Program-made: the position numbers and the translations under genes
Part shown: piece after piece, positions 1-9,248 of the stretch
How the letters are laid out: each line of letters begins with the position of its first letter
Numbering within the stretch: position 1 is the first letter of the stretch
NCBI GenBank assembly: GCA_913058555.1
Contig: CAJXRJ010000266.1
Coordinates: 1 to 9,248 of the forward strand
Direction of reading: 5' to 3'
Length of the DNA: 9,248 nucleotides
Origin: an uncultured bacterium
GTDB taxonomy: Bacteria > Planctomycetota > UBA1135 > GCA-002686595
The notes under the pieces: model-generated
Told to the model about the DNA's origin: nothing
The model's input: the letters and a program-made list of their open reading frames with translations, nothing else
Databases searched by the model: none

Positions 1-61
1 GGTCACGACCCATCCGCTCCGGGAGTCCAAGGTGGACTCCCGGAGCGGATGGGTCGTGACC
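1..61. repeat. Perfect 29-bp inverted repeat at window edge
   Basis: Bases 1-29 are the exact reverse complement of bases 33-61, with only AGG (30-32) between them. The right arm reads naturally as the beginning of a beta-sandwich domain (SRSGWVVTLVDDAGD) and continues into the gene. The left arm is the same sequence folded back. A perfect 29-bp hairpin with a 3-base loop, starting at the very first base and lying inside a coding frame, is what a fold-back read or a contig-end assembly error produces. A genuine hairpin is possible but would have to encode protein on both arms. The repeat itself is certain; the artefact explanation is inference. Confidence 0.95.
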
Positions 62-1795
62 CTCGTCGATGACGCCGGCGACGCGGTCGACGGAGCCAAC
101 GTCGATCTGGTCGTCCAAATGCGATTTGGGGACATGCGAGTGGGCAAGAAGCTCCTGACGGCGGGACCGACCGACTCCGCGGGTCGAGTCTTCATCGAAG
201 ATGTCCTTGCCACGACGCCCGGCCTTGAGTGGGAGGACACGGAGCAGGACGTGGCCGAGGTCCAGCTGGTGCCGGCGGGGTTGTTCGGCGCGTCACCGAA
301 ATCCGATCCGGCCGGGGCCGCGGGTCCCAAAAATCCCGCCGTCCCCGTGACCCCAGGTGAGAACTCCCCGCCCACGGAAGTCACGCTGGTTCTGCCCGAA
401 TGCGGCAGCGCCCGCATCGAGGTCGAATCGGCCACGGCCGACCTTCCAGAGGATTTCTCCGTCTACCTGTCCGAGGGCGTGGATTCCTACATCACCGGTT
501 CGATCGTGAGCCGCCCGCTGCCCCCAGGCAAGCGGTCGGCCAGCGTCACCTTCGACGGCATCGGCCTCGGGCGCGAACTGAAGGCCGAGCTCCGCAACAG
601 CAGCGGAGCGACCCTCGGCACCTGCACTCTCGCGGGCCCCAAAACAATGGGCGAACGCGTCACCGGCAAGATCGAGTTAACGGTTTCTCCCGCGACCCTC
701 CTGGGCCGGGTCCTAGGCGCCGCCAATCAACGCCTCACCATCGGTCTACGCGCCAAGCCCTCGGCCAGCCACACGCTTTCAGTGAAGCGCAGGCAAGTGA
801 TGGCCGAAGTCACCACGAACGATCGCGGCGAATTCGAGGTCGAAGCGCCATGGCTGAAGTTCCCAAGGCCCGTCTTCGCCCAGCTCTATGTGCACGGCGT
901 CGGCGCGGAGAGCCGCGCCTACGAGCCCAACGTGCTGGTCGCTCCCGACTCGCCCATCGTTGAGCTAGGCGAGTTCGAGCTCAGCGAGATTCCCGTGGCC
1001 TTCGGCGGCCGCGTCGTGAACGAACAAGGCGAGGGGGTCGCGGCCAAGCTCAACGTGGAGATCAAGCCCTCGCCGGAGGCTGGGGTCCCATGGGAGCGCG
1101 CTGTACAGGACCTAAGAAGCGGCCCCGATGGTGCCTTCGCCGTACGGGGTCAGTACCCCGCCGGGGACGTCTGGGTCATGGTCGAATCAGAGACGCACAT
1201 CCTTCCGGGCGGCGAGGGCGCGATCGCCGCGTTTGCGGTGGGAACGAAAGACGCCGAAGTCGTCGTCAATGAAACCGGTTGGATTCAGGTCGACGAATCG
1301 CCCCTTCCAGAAGACTTCCTATCGCTATTCCGCCTTCAGGTCCGCCGTTCGGACCTGGGTGAGGAGGGCAATCGCGCGTCCCAGACGAGCTTCTCGCTGG
1401 GACGAGAAGCCAAACTGGGTCCTGTGGGTAGCGGGCTCTTGCGGATCGAGCTCACGAGCCGGGGACTGGGCACTTTGGGCTCCTGGGACATCCTGTTGCC
1501 CGGTGGGGAAACCTACGACCTGGGCACGTTGGTGCCGAATCGGACGCTCTTCACCCACGTCGTGGTGATCGACTCCGAGGAAGCCTCCATCGATCCCACC
1601 CCCCGCGTCATGGGGCGCAGCGCCAGTCGGACCTACGCGGGGCGCGCCGACCATATGGGCCGGCGACACACATTCTTGACCACCGAGCCCATCGAAGCCG
1701 TCTTCTTCGGCCACGGCGACGGCCATGGCCATGGGGCGGGCGATTCAAGAGCGCACCCGGTAACGGGGTCCGTGACGCACTTGCGCTTGGAGTAG
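32..1795 (+). CDS. Multi-domain carboxypeptidase-regulatory-like beta-sandwich protein, 5' truncated
   Basis: The reading frame ends at TAG 1793-1795 and stays open upstream to base 2. The GTG at 32 is therefore only the first start-like codon; it lies at the edge of the terminal palindrome, so the real N-terminus (probably with a signal peptide) is missing. Residues below count from base 32. Three segments have the strand pattern and DxxGxxVxGAxV-like or GxFxV signatures of transthyretin/carboxypeptidase-regulatory-like folds: about 5-82, 221-318 and 321-415 (GGRVVNEQGEGVAAKLNVEI, then GPDGAFAV). A second domain type occurs at about 127-218 and 417-500; both copies carry LPEDF and later an ELxxxxG..LG stretch, so the architecture is A-B-A-A-B. 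The linker at 85-115 is rich in Pro, Gly and Ala. The C-terminus has the His/Gly tail GHGDGHGHGAGD (560-571). No catalytic residues are apparent. Such domains typically serve surface attachment or structure, but the role here is unknown. It converges on the propeller gene with 25 bases between stops and no clear terminator. Confidence 0.85.
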   Translation: MDSRSGWVVTLVDDAGDAVDGANVDLVVQMRFGDMRVGKKLLTAGPTDSAGRVFIEDVLATTPGLEWEDTEQDVAEVQLVPAGLFGASPKSDPAGAAGPKNPAVPVTPGENSPPTEVTLVLPECGSARIEVESATADLPEDFSVYLSEGVDSYITGSIVSRPLPPGKRSASVTFDGIGLGRELKAELRNSSGATLGTCTLAGPKTMGERVTGKIELTVSPATLLGRVLGAANQRLTIGLRAKPSASHTLSVKRRQVMAEVTTNDRGEFEVEAPWLKFPRPVFAQLYVHGVGAESRAYEPNVLVAPDSPIVELGEFELSEIPVAFGGRVVNEQGEGVAAKLNVEIKPSPEAGVPWERAVQDLRSGPDGAFAVRGQYPAGDVWVMVESETHILPGGEGAIAAFAVGTKDAEVVVNETGWIQVDESPLPEDFLSLFRLQVRRSDLGEEGNRASQTSFSLGREAKLGPVGSGLLRIELTSRGLGTLGSWDILLPGGETYDLGTLVPNRTLFTHVVVIDSEEASIDPTPRVMGRSASRTYAGRADHMGRRHTFLTTEPIEAVFFGHGDGHGHGAGDSRAHPVTGSVTHLRLE

Positions 1796-1820
1796 GGGCC
1801 GCGGGAGGCGAGCTAGCCGG

Positions 1821-3917
1821 TCACTCCCCGTAGATAGATCCGCCCGCCGCCGGCCCAAGACCCGCGGGCACCACCGCGATGGATCGCACGTCCGGCTGCG
1901 CCACGCTTGCGCCTGGGAGGACGTTGCCATCGAGGGTCAGGGCCGCGTCGAAGCGCGCGATGGTCTCGTTGGTGATGTCCGTGACCCACAGGGTCTCGCC
2001 GTTCCACGCGAGGTCGTGGGGATCGTCGAGGCCGGTGGATGCACCCGCGATCACGCTGGCGGGCGCCGTCAGGCCGCTCGCCAGGGACGCGCCTTCGATC
2101 ACGAAGATGGCGCCGTCATTGGCGGAGCCCGATGCCGCGCCGAGGTCGGTGGCAAAGAGCACGTCGCGCTCGGCGTCATAGAGGACGTCACGGATCGACG
2201 TGGAGGCCTGGGTCGTCCCCAGGGCCCCAGCCGGCGTGATCACGCGGTCGGGCATGCCCCCCGGGCTTTGGGTGAAGCCGTCGTACACGTAGATCGTGCC
2301 GTCGGACACGGCCACAAAGAGACGATCGCTGGACGCGTCGTAGTCGACCCCCTGCGGCAGGACGCCCGGATCCGTGAAGCCATCCTCGAGCAGGCGAATC
2401 TCCGCAGCCTCCGCCCCGGCCGCCCGACCGAAGAGCCAGATGCCGGGGAAGCCCGGATCGGAGATCACCACGAGGTCCGTGGTGGAATCCACGTCGATGC
2501 CCTGGGGGTCGACGATCGTGGGCACCGGGAAGAAGATGCCAGGGGCGATCTGGAGCCGGCGATCCCGCGACGGATCGAAGCTGAGGTCGAAGCCCACGCC
2601 GCGCTGGGTCGCGAAGCGGCCCACGACACCGATGCTCCCCGTGAAGCCGTCGGTGGTGCCGACGTAGGCGTCCCCGAGGGCATCCACCGCGACCGACGCC
2701 GCGGGGGCGCCGAAGCTGAAGACACGGTCCGGGATCTGGGCCAGGGACTCGTCGAGCAGCAGGATCGATCCCATGCCGCTGGCCGGGTTCGTGGTGACGA
2801 TCAGCCCGTCGAGGGCGACGCTCGGGTCGTCCACGTCGCTCACGGCGCCGACGCTTCGCACCGGCGCCTCGGGCTCCAGGGCGATTCCGGCTGGCCGGTC
2901 GAGGGCGCGGGTCAGGATCGGACGTGGCTCGGAAGCACCGAAGACGCCGGCGCTGAAGATCGAGAGTCGGTTGCCCTCGGCGTCGGCGACCCGCAGGACG
3001 CCGTCCTGGGCAACGACCACGTCCACGGGGCCGCGGAGACCGGTGAAGCCGCCTCCCATGCGATCCGAAACGGTGGGACCCGCCGCCAGGCTGGCGCCGG
3101 TGATCTCCCAGAGCGCGCCGTCGACGCCCGCGTCCTCGGCTCCAAAGTCCGTCACGATGAGACGCTCGCCCCCGGAACTGGGATCGATGCTGATCCCGCG
3201 CAGGCTGACGGACGCCTGGGCCACGCCATCGAGGCTCGGGAGGATCGAGCGCGTCGGGGCAACGGGGCGGGTGGCGGCGAAGTCGTCAAAAACCGCAACC
3301 GAGCCGTCCAACAGGGCCGCGAAGAGGCGGTCTGCGGCATCGTCGTAGGCGAGATCCCACGGGGCCGCCCCTGGGTCAGCGGCAAACAGCGGAGGAACGT
3401 CCCCCCCGGCCGCCGTGCCCCAGACCTTGATCATGGCGTCGCCCGTGTCCGTCACGATCACGAGGCCCTCGCGGTGGGCGATAGCGACGTTGCGCGGCTC
3501 CACAAGCGTCGTGCTGAAGCCGGCGATCGAACGGTCGTACCCGGCGGACACGACGCCGGTGTCCGACTCGAAGCTGCGCTTGGCGAGGCTCCAGGTGATC
3601 CGGATCGCCCCCTCCCCCAGGAGGAGGTCCGCCTGGTAGGCGTTGCCGAAATAGTCCAGGGCCAGGCCCCCCTCGGCTTCATTGATGACGCCGAAGCTCG
3701 AGGCGAAGTCCTTGTTCCCGACCAGCACCGAAGCGTACTCCGGCGTGGGAAATATCCCCCCGGGGTTCGGGTCGACTCGGGTGTACCCAACATACGTGGT
3801 GACGGGGGCACCGGTGCTCCCCGCAGCGGCGGTGTCCCCGCTACTGCTGCTGCCACAGGAGGCCGCCGCGAGGGCTGCCGAGAGAGTGAAGGCCGGGACG
3901 GTGATGGATTGACGCAT
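1821..3917 (-). CDS. Putative lipoprotein with two tandem NHL-like beta-propellers
   Basis: A 698-residue protein with ATG at 3917-3915 and TGA at 1823-1821. The N-terminus MRQSITVPAFTLSAALAAAS is a signal peptide leading to Cys21 followed by GSSSSGD. The -3 position is Ala rather than the preferred Leu, so the lipobox (AASC) is non-canonical but the overall pattern is lipoprotein-like. The rest is blade-type repeats of the form P-x-x-[VIL]-x-[VIL]-D...L-[FWV]-V-[AST]-D...G-x-I-x-[VI]-[FYW], as in NHL/SMP-30/YncE-like propellers: about six blades in residues 58-388 and about six in 389-698. The halves match each other, for example YDDAADRLF (191) with YDASSDRLF (525), and GASLAAG (274) with GASLASG (609). 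Propellers of this type bind ligands or proteins, and some are lactonases or lyases; I see no metal-site set that supports an enzyme. GAGGGG lies 9 bases upstream of the ATG as a plausible ribosome site. The protein probably sits on a membrane facing the periplasm or outside. Substrate and partners are unknown. A 682-codon ORF on the other strand is a shadow of this gene. Confidence 0.88.
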   Translation of the reverse strand: MRQSITVPAFTLSAALAAASCGSSSSGDTAAAGSTGAPVTTYVGYTRVDPNPGGIFPTPEYASVLVGNKDFASSFGVINEAEGGLALDYFGNAYQADLLLGEGAIRITWSLAKRSFESDTGVVSAGYDRSIAGFSTTLVEPRNVAIAHREGLVIVTDTGDAMIKVWGTAAGGDVPPLFAADPGAAPWDLAYDDAADRLFAALLDGSVAVFDDFAATRPVAPTRSILPSLDGVAQASVSLRGISIDPSSGGERLIVTDFGAEDAGVDGALWEITGASLAAGPTVSDRMGGGFTGLRGPVDVVVAQDGVLRVADAEGNRLSIFSAGVFGASEPRPILTRALDRPAGIALEPEAPVRSVGAVSDVDDPSVALDGLIVTTNPASGMGSILLLDESLAQIPDRVFSFGAPAASVAVDALGDAYVGTTDGFTGSIGVVGRFATQRGVGFDLSFDPSRDRRLQIAPGIFFPVPTIVDPQGIDVDSTTDLVVISDPGFPGIWLFGRAAGAEAAEIRLLEDGFTDPGVLPQGVDYDASSDRLFVAVSDGTIYVYDGFTQSPGGMPDRVITPAGALGTTQASTSIRDVLYDAERDVLFATDLGAASGSANDGAIFVIEGASLASGLTAPASVIAGASTGLDDPHDLAWNGETLWVTDITNETIARFDAALTLDGNVLPGASVAQPDVRSIAVVPAGLGPAAGGSIYGE

Positions 3918-4176
3918 TGCTGTGAGCCCCTCGGGCTGGCTGCCAACTTGTCCAGAGGGGACCGGGCTGCCTGGCGGAATGATGGGGCCCGGACCGAAGA
4001 AAAGGGACGCGATAGGACGAGCTACGCGGGCATTGATCGATTCTTGATCTTCCGCGTTCGGTAGGGGGACTCATGGCTAGACCCAGCTGTGAAGATCTGA
4101 CAGACTTGGAGTGTTTGGCCCCTTCGGCCGGACCTCCGTCAGACCGCCCTCAAAAGGGGCCTCGCGCACTCCCCCC
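3918..4176. promoter_or_regulatory. Divergent intergenic region between the lipoprotein gene and carB
   Basis: These 259 bases must hold the promoters of both the leftward lipoprotein gene and rightward carB. I could not assign a convincing -35/-10 pair on either strand. Visible structure: an interrupted inverted repeat, CCGGGC (3962-3967) with GCCCGG (3987-3992), extended by GG/CC across an A-A mismatch; two direct TTGATC copies 11 bases apart (4033-4038 and 4044-4049), about one helical turn, a spacing compatible with an operator but unproven; and GGCCCC (4117-4122), which can pair with GGGGCC (4156-4161) just ahead of carB. A 41-codon ORF (ATG 4073 to TAG 4196-4198) overlaps the carB start in another frame. 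Confidence 0.45.
3925..3937 (-). promoter_or_regulatory. Ribosome-binding site inside a small hairpin, 5' leader of the lipoprotein gene
   Basis: Read on the minus strand, the leader just before the ATG contains AGCCC-GAG-GGGCT, a perfect 5-bp stem with a 3-base loop. The Shine-Dalgarno-like GAGGGG (plus-strand 3932-3927) occupies the loop and the 3' arm, 9 bases from the start codon. If it folds in the mRNA, the stem would cover most of the ribosome site and lower or condition translation. The short stem could also arise by chance in GC-rich DNA. Confidence 0.3.
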
Positions 4177-7440
<3,264 letters not shown>

Positions 7441-7457
7441 CCTGAACGCGTCTCGCG

Positions 7458-7503
7458 ATCGGCCGGTATCCCCTTGTAAGAGGCGGTACCGGCCGATTTT
7501 TTT
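7458..7503 (+). terminator. Intrinsic terminator of carB
   Basis: ATCGGCCGGTA (7458-7468) pairs perfectly with TACCGGCCGAT (7487-7497). The stem can be extended inward by a T-G wobble and one C-G pair, leaving a loop of about 14 bases. Seven T residues (7497-7503) follow directly. It lies 17 bases after the carB stop and 41 bases before the next start codon. There is no T-run on the opposite strand, so it works for rightward transcription only. Confidence 0.93.
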
Positions 7504-7544
7504 GTCCCAAAGGCGGCCTCGGGCTGCGTACGGTTTCTCTCATC

Positions 7545-9029
7545 ATGCTGAGCCCACAGACCCTCACCGCGCTTTCCATCGCGGCACTCCTCCTCCATGC
7601 CCCTGGCACGAGTTCCGGGCCCGGCGCAAAGGGGCCCGCGCAACCAGAGGGCGTGCAGGACGAAGGCCAGGGCGTCCGGATCGAAGTGTTGGACGCAGAG
7701 ACCGGCAAAGCGATACCGAACGCCAAGGTGAGCCGCGTCCCGGAGATCGTCGCGCCGGTATGGGGGGAGTTCTGGTCGAACGCTTCCGAGGTCACAAACG
7801 CCGACGGCCTGGCCGTGCTGCCGCCGGTCGGTCCTAACGAGAAGGCGATCTGGCTGCTCGTCCAGGCCGAGGGGTACGCTCCCCTCGGGGAGCTTGGTTT
7901 TCCTGAGGCTGGCGACCGTACGACCACCGTTGAGTTGGAACGAGCGGTGCCCGCCAAGGTGAGGCTACTCGACTTCCGCGGCGAGCCCCTGCCGCTCGTT
8001 TACCTATCGCAGTGCGTTGGCTGCGGCCACACTCCGGACGCGCTCGGGACCTTCACCGACCGCGAAGGCCGCGCCACCCTGCACCTCGTTGGGAAGAGCG
8101 GCGGAGACATCGCAGACGTCACGCCGGTTGGCCATGGCGTTGGCACTCACTACCTCTACGTCCCCTGGGAAGAGGCTATGCAAGGCGAGGTCGACCTATG
8201 CGTGGAACCTGGCTACACGATCTCAGGCCGCGTGATCGACACAGACGGCGAGCCCGTCGCCGGCGTGGCGGTTGGCAATGGCAAGATCCACCGCGGGCCC
8301 TGGACGGTGACCGATGGGGCCGGGAGGTTCCAGCTCTTCGGCGCCGACGCGACCGGTTGGACGGAACTCCAGATCAAGGACCTGACGGGCCAGGAGCTCG
8401 GCTTCTTCGGCCCATCCCGCAAGGGAGTCGAGCGGATCCTGAGACTCGCGAGCGATCTTGGAAGCAACGAACGCGACGGGGACAAAGCCACCCTCAAGGT
8501 CAAGCTCAACGTCGTCGGCTACGCGCAGGAAGGCAAGGCGTTCTGGCAGGGCGAAATCCCCGTGAGGATCTGGGACCCGATGACCGGCTGGATGATGACG
8601 ACTGGTGCCAAACCGGGCGTCCCCGTGGAGCTCCCTCTCCTTCCCGGCAGCTACATGGCCGAGATCGGCGGCGTCTTCTCCCCTTTCGCCGCCGAGATCA
8701 TCGGCCCGTTCGAGCTCCGCCACGACAGCCCTCCCGAGATCACCCGCGTACTCCCGGCCATCAAGCCAAGGGAACTCCGCGTGGTGGGCGTCGGTGCCGC
8801 CAAGGGAATGAAGCTCTTCCACTCCCACAACTCCTGGGAACCCATGCCGTTCGACCGCGTGGAGGAATTCAACGGCACCACCACCGGGATCATCGACCAT
8901 TACGTCGCGCCATACGCCACCGCCGGCATCTGGGTCGCGGTCGGGGGAGAAGACTCCCGCAAAGTCCCGTTCGCGATGGAACCCCACGATCCCTACTCAC
9001 ACCGAGCCATGGTGGCACGCCGGCGATGA
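7545..9029 (+). CDS. Exported protein with repeated carboxypeptidase-regulatory-like domains
   Basis: A 494-residue protein, ATG 7545 to TGA 9027-9029. The N-terminus MLSPQTLTALSIAALLLHAP is a hydrophobic signal sequence without a basic n-region. It is followed by a Gly/Pro/Ala-rich linker to about residue 42, so export is likely though not textbook. Beta-sandwich units: about 43-132 (VRIEVLDAETGKAIPNAKV, later NADGLAVLPPV); about 136-222 (AKVRLLDFRGEPLPLVYLS, TDREGRATLHLV); about 223-300 (YTISGRVIDTDGEPVAGVAV, VTDGAGRFQLFG), the most typical unit; and a more diverged Ig-like stretch at 316-404. Residues 405-494 (HSHNSWEPMPF region) are unassigned. Cysteines are few: 157, 160 and 219, the first two as CVGC. 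No catalytic motif is visible, so a surface or structural role is the inference. It shares domain type with the gene at 32-1795, but I see no close sequence match. There is no Shine-Dalgarno before the ATG. The carB terminator 41 bases upstream implies its own promoter, which I could not place. A 341-codon Arg-rich ORF in another frame is a shadow. Confidence 0.85.
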   Translation: MLSPQTLTALSIAALLLHAPGTSSGPGAKGPAQPEGVQDEGQGVRIEVLDAETGKAIPNAKVSRVPEIVAPVWGEFWSNASEVTNADGLAVLPPVGPNEKAIWLLVQAEGYAPLGELGFPEAGDRTTTVELERAVPAKVRLLDFRGEPLPLVYLSQCVGCGHTPDALGTFTDREGRATLHLVGKSGGDIADVTPVGHGVGTHYLYVPWEEAMQGEVDLCVEPGYTISGRVIDTDGEPVAGVAVGNGKIHRGPWTVTDGAGRFQLFGADATGWTELQIKDLTGQELGFFGPSRKGVERILRLASDLGSNERDGDKATLKVKLNVVGYAQEGKAFWQGEIPVRIWDPMTGWMMTTGAKPGVPVELPLLPGSYMAEIGGVFSPFAAEIIGPFELRHDSPPEITRVLPAIKPRELRVVGVGAAKGMKLFHSHNSWEPMPFDRVEEFNGTTTGIIDHYVAPYATAGIWVAVGGEDSRKVPFAMEPHDPYSHRAMVARRR

Positions 9030-9038
9030 GCGATTGAA

Positions 9039-9069
9039 GTCGGCGACGGCGCAAGTCGGCTTCGCCGAC
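9039..9069. other. Stem-loop just after the last complete gene
   Basis: GTCGGCGA (9039-9046) can pair with TCGCCGAC (9062-9069). Alternatively GTCGGC (9055-9060) pairs with GCCGAC (9064-9069) around a TTC loop. The two left arms are direct repeats sharing AAGTCGGC, so the folds are mutually exclusive. No T-tract follows on either strand, so it is not a classical intrinsic terminator. It may protect the mRNA 3' end or be chance. Confidence 0.4.
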
Positions 9070-9115
9070 GGGACCAAGGAAGGAGGAGTGGGCGGAGGGT
9101 TGGGAGCGCTGGCGC

Positions 9116-9247
9116 CTATTGGGAGGCGTGGGTGGCTGCCAGGCGGAGGGCTTCGGTCAGACCACGCACTGGGGAGGGAGAGGCAAGCGCCCGACCAACG
9201 GTTGTGCGAGGGGGTGAGGGGCGGGGGCGACGCCCTATCTCGGCAGA
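9116..9247 (-). CDS. Possible C-terminus of a minus-strand gene cut by the window end
   Basis: On the minus strand an open frame enters from the right edge and ends at TAG (9118-9116), giving 43 residues ending in VRGLTEALRLAATHASQ. The last 20 residues look like an ordinary amphipathic helix. The part before them is Pro/Arg-rich, and third-codon-position GC is only about 60 percent, below what I would expect for a gene here. A plus-strand frame from TTG 9100 is also open to the edge, so open frames alone mean little. If real, this gene converges on the preceding one. No function can be named. Confidence 0.2.
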   Translation of the reverse strand, partial: SAEIGRRPRPSPPRTTVGRALASPSPVRGLTEALRLAATHASQ

Positions 9248-9248
9248 C

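Larger units (their letters stand above)
9030..9248. other. G-rich 3' tail without a confident gene
   Basis: Apart from the stem-loop at 9039-9069 and the doubtful minus-strand frame, this stretch holds no supported gene. The plus strand is strongly G-rich, with G-runs at 9090-9092, 9097-9099, 9102-9104, 9121-9123, 9171-9174, 9176-9178, 9210-9214, 9218-9221 and 9223-9227. An AAGGAGGAG purine run at 9080-9088 resembles a ribosome site, but no convincing start and coding frame follow it. Confidence 0.5.

Noticed and set aside
2016..4064. 682-codon plus-strand frame opposite the propeller gene
   Set aside because: The minus strand encodes a signal peptide and clear propeller repeats. The plus frame has low-complexity Arg/Gly/Asp/Ala content and no domain pattern.
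4111..4176. GTG 4111 as the carB start
   Set aside because: The extra 22 residues have no counterpart in CarB proteins, there is no suitable ribosome site, and ATG 4177 matches the family start.
8013..8030. CVGCGH as a possible c-type heme site
   Set aside because: The heme-binding motif is CxxCH; here an extra Gly separates the second Cys from His, and no other cytochrome features are present.
8012..9037. 341-codon plus-strand frame within the last exported-protein gene
   Set aside because: Extremely Arg-rich product, out of frame with a gene that has coherent beta-sandwich repeats.
9100..9248. Plus-strand gene starting at TTG 9100 after AAGGAGGAG
   Set aside because: The product is Gly/Arg-rich without a domain pattern, the start codon is weak, and the complementary strand is equally open.

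Overview
The window is a high-GC bacterial segment with four protein-coding genes in the order secreted beta-sandwich protein (+, 5' end missing), double beta-propeller lipoprotein (-), carB (+), secreted beta-sandwich protein (+). High GC, weak or absent Shine-Dalgarno sequences in front of the + strand genes, a carB standing apart from carA, and large secreted proteins built from carboxypeptidase-regulatory-like domains together suggest Planctomycetota or another high-GC Gram-negative lineage such as Myxococcota. This is an inference from style; no marker here fixes the phylum.

Layout. Bases 1-61 form a perfect 29-bp inverted repeat with a 3-base loop exactly at the window edge. It is most simply a fold-back assembly artefact that hides the true 5' end of the first gene. 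Bases 32-1795 (+) encode the C-terminal 587 residues of a multi-domain beta-sandwich protein with domain order A-B-A-A-B and a His/Gly-rich tail. After only 25 bases the convergent gene at 1821-3917 (-) encodes a putative lipoprotein made of two tandem copies of a roughly six-bladed NHL-like beta-propeller. Bases 3918-4176 are a divergent intergenic region. Bases 4177-7440 (+) encode a complete carbamoyl-phosphate synthase large subunit (CarB), followed by a strong intrinsic terminator at 7458-7503. Bases 7545-9029 (+) encode a 494-residue exported protein with several carboxypeptidase-regulatory-like domains. The last 219 bases are G-rich, hold a small stem-loop, and may contain the 3' end of another minus-strand gene.

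How the genes relate. CarB is the only gene with a firmly assignable reaction (carbamoyl phosphate for pyrimidines and arginine), and it looks monocistronic: a divergent gene lies upstream and a terminator downstream. The other three genes are exported structural, binding or surface proteins of unknown role with no visible link to CarB. I found no mobile element, CRISPR array, RNA gene, defence cassette or clear new system. The most informative oddities are the terminal palindrome, the internal duplications in the first two genes, and a small ORF overlapping the carB start.
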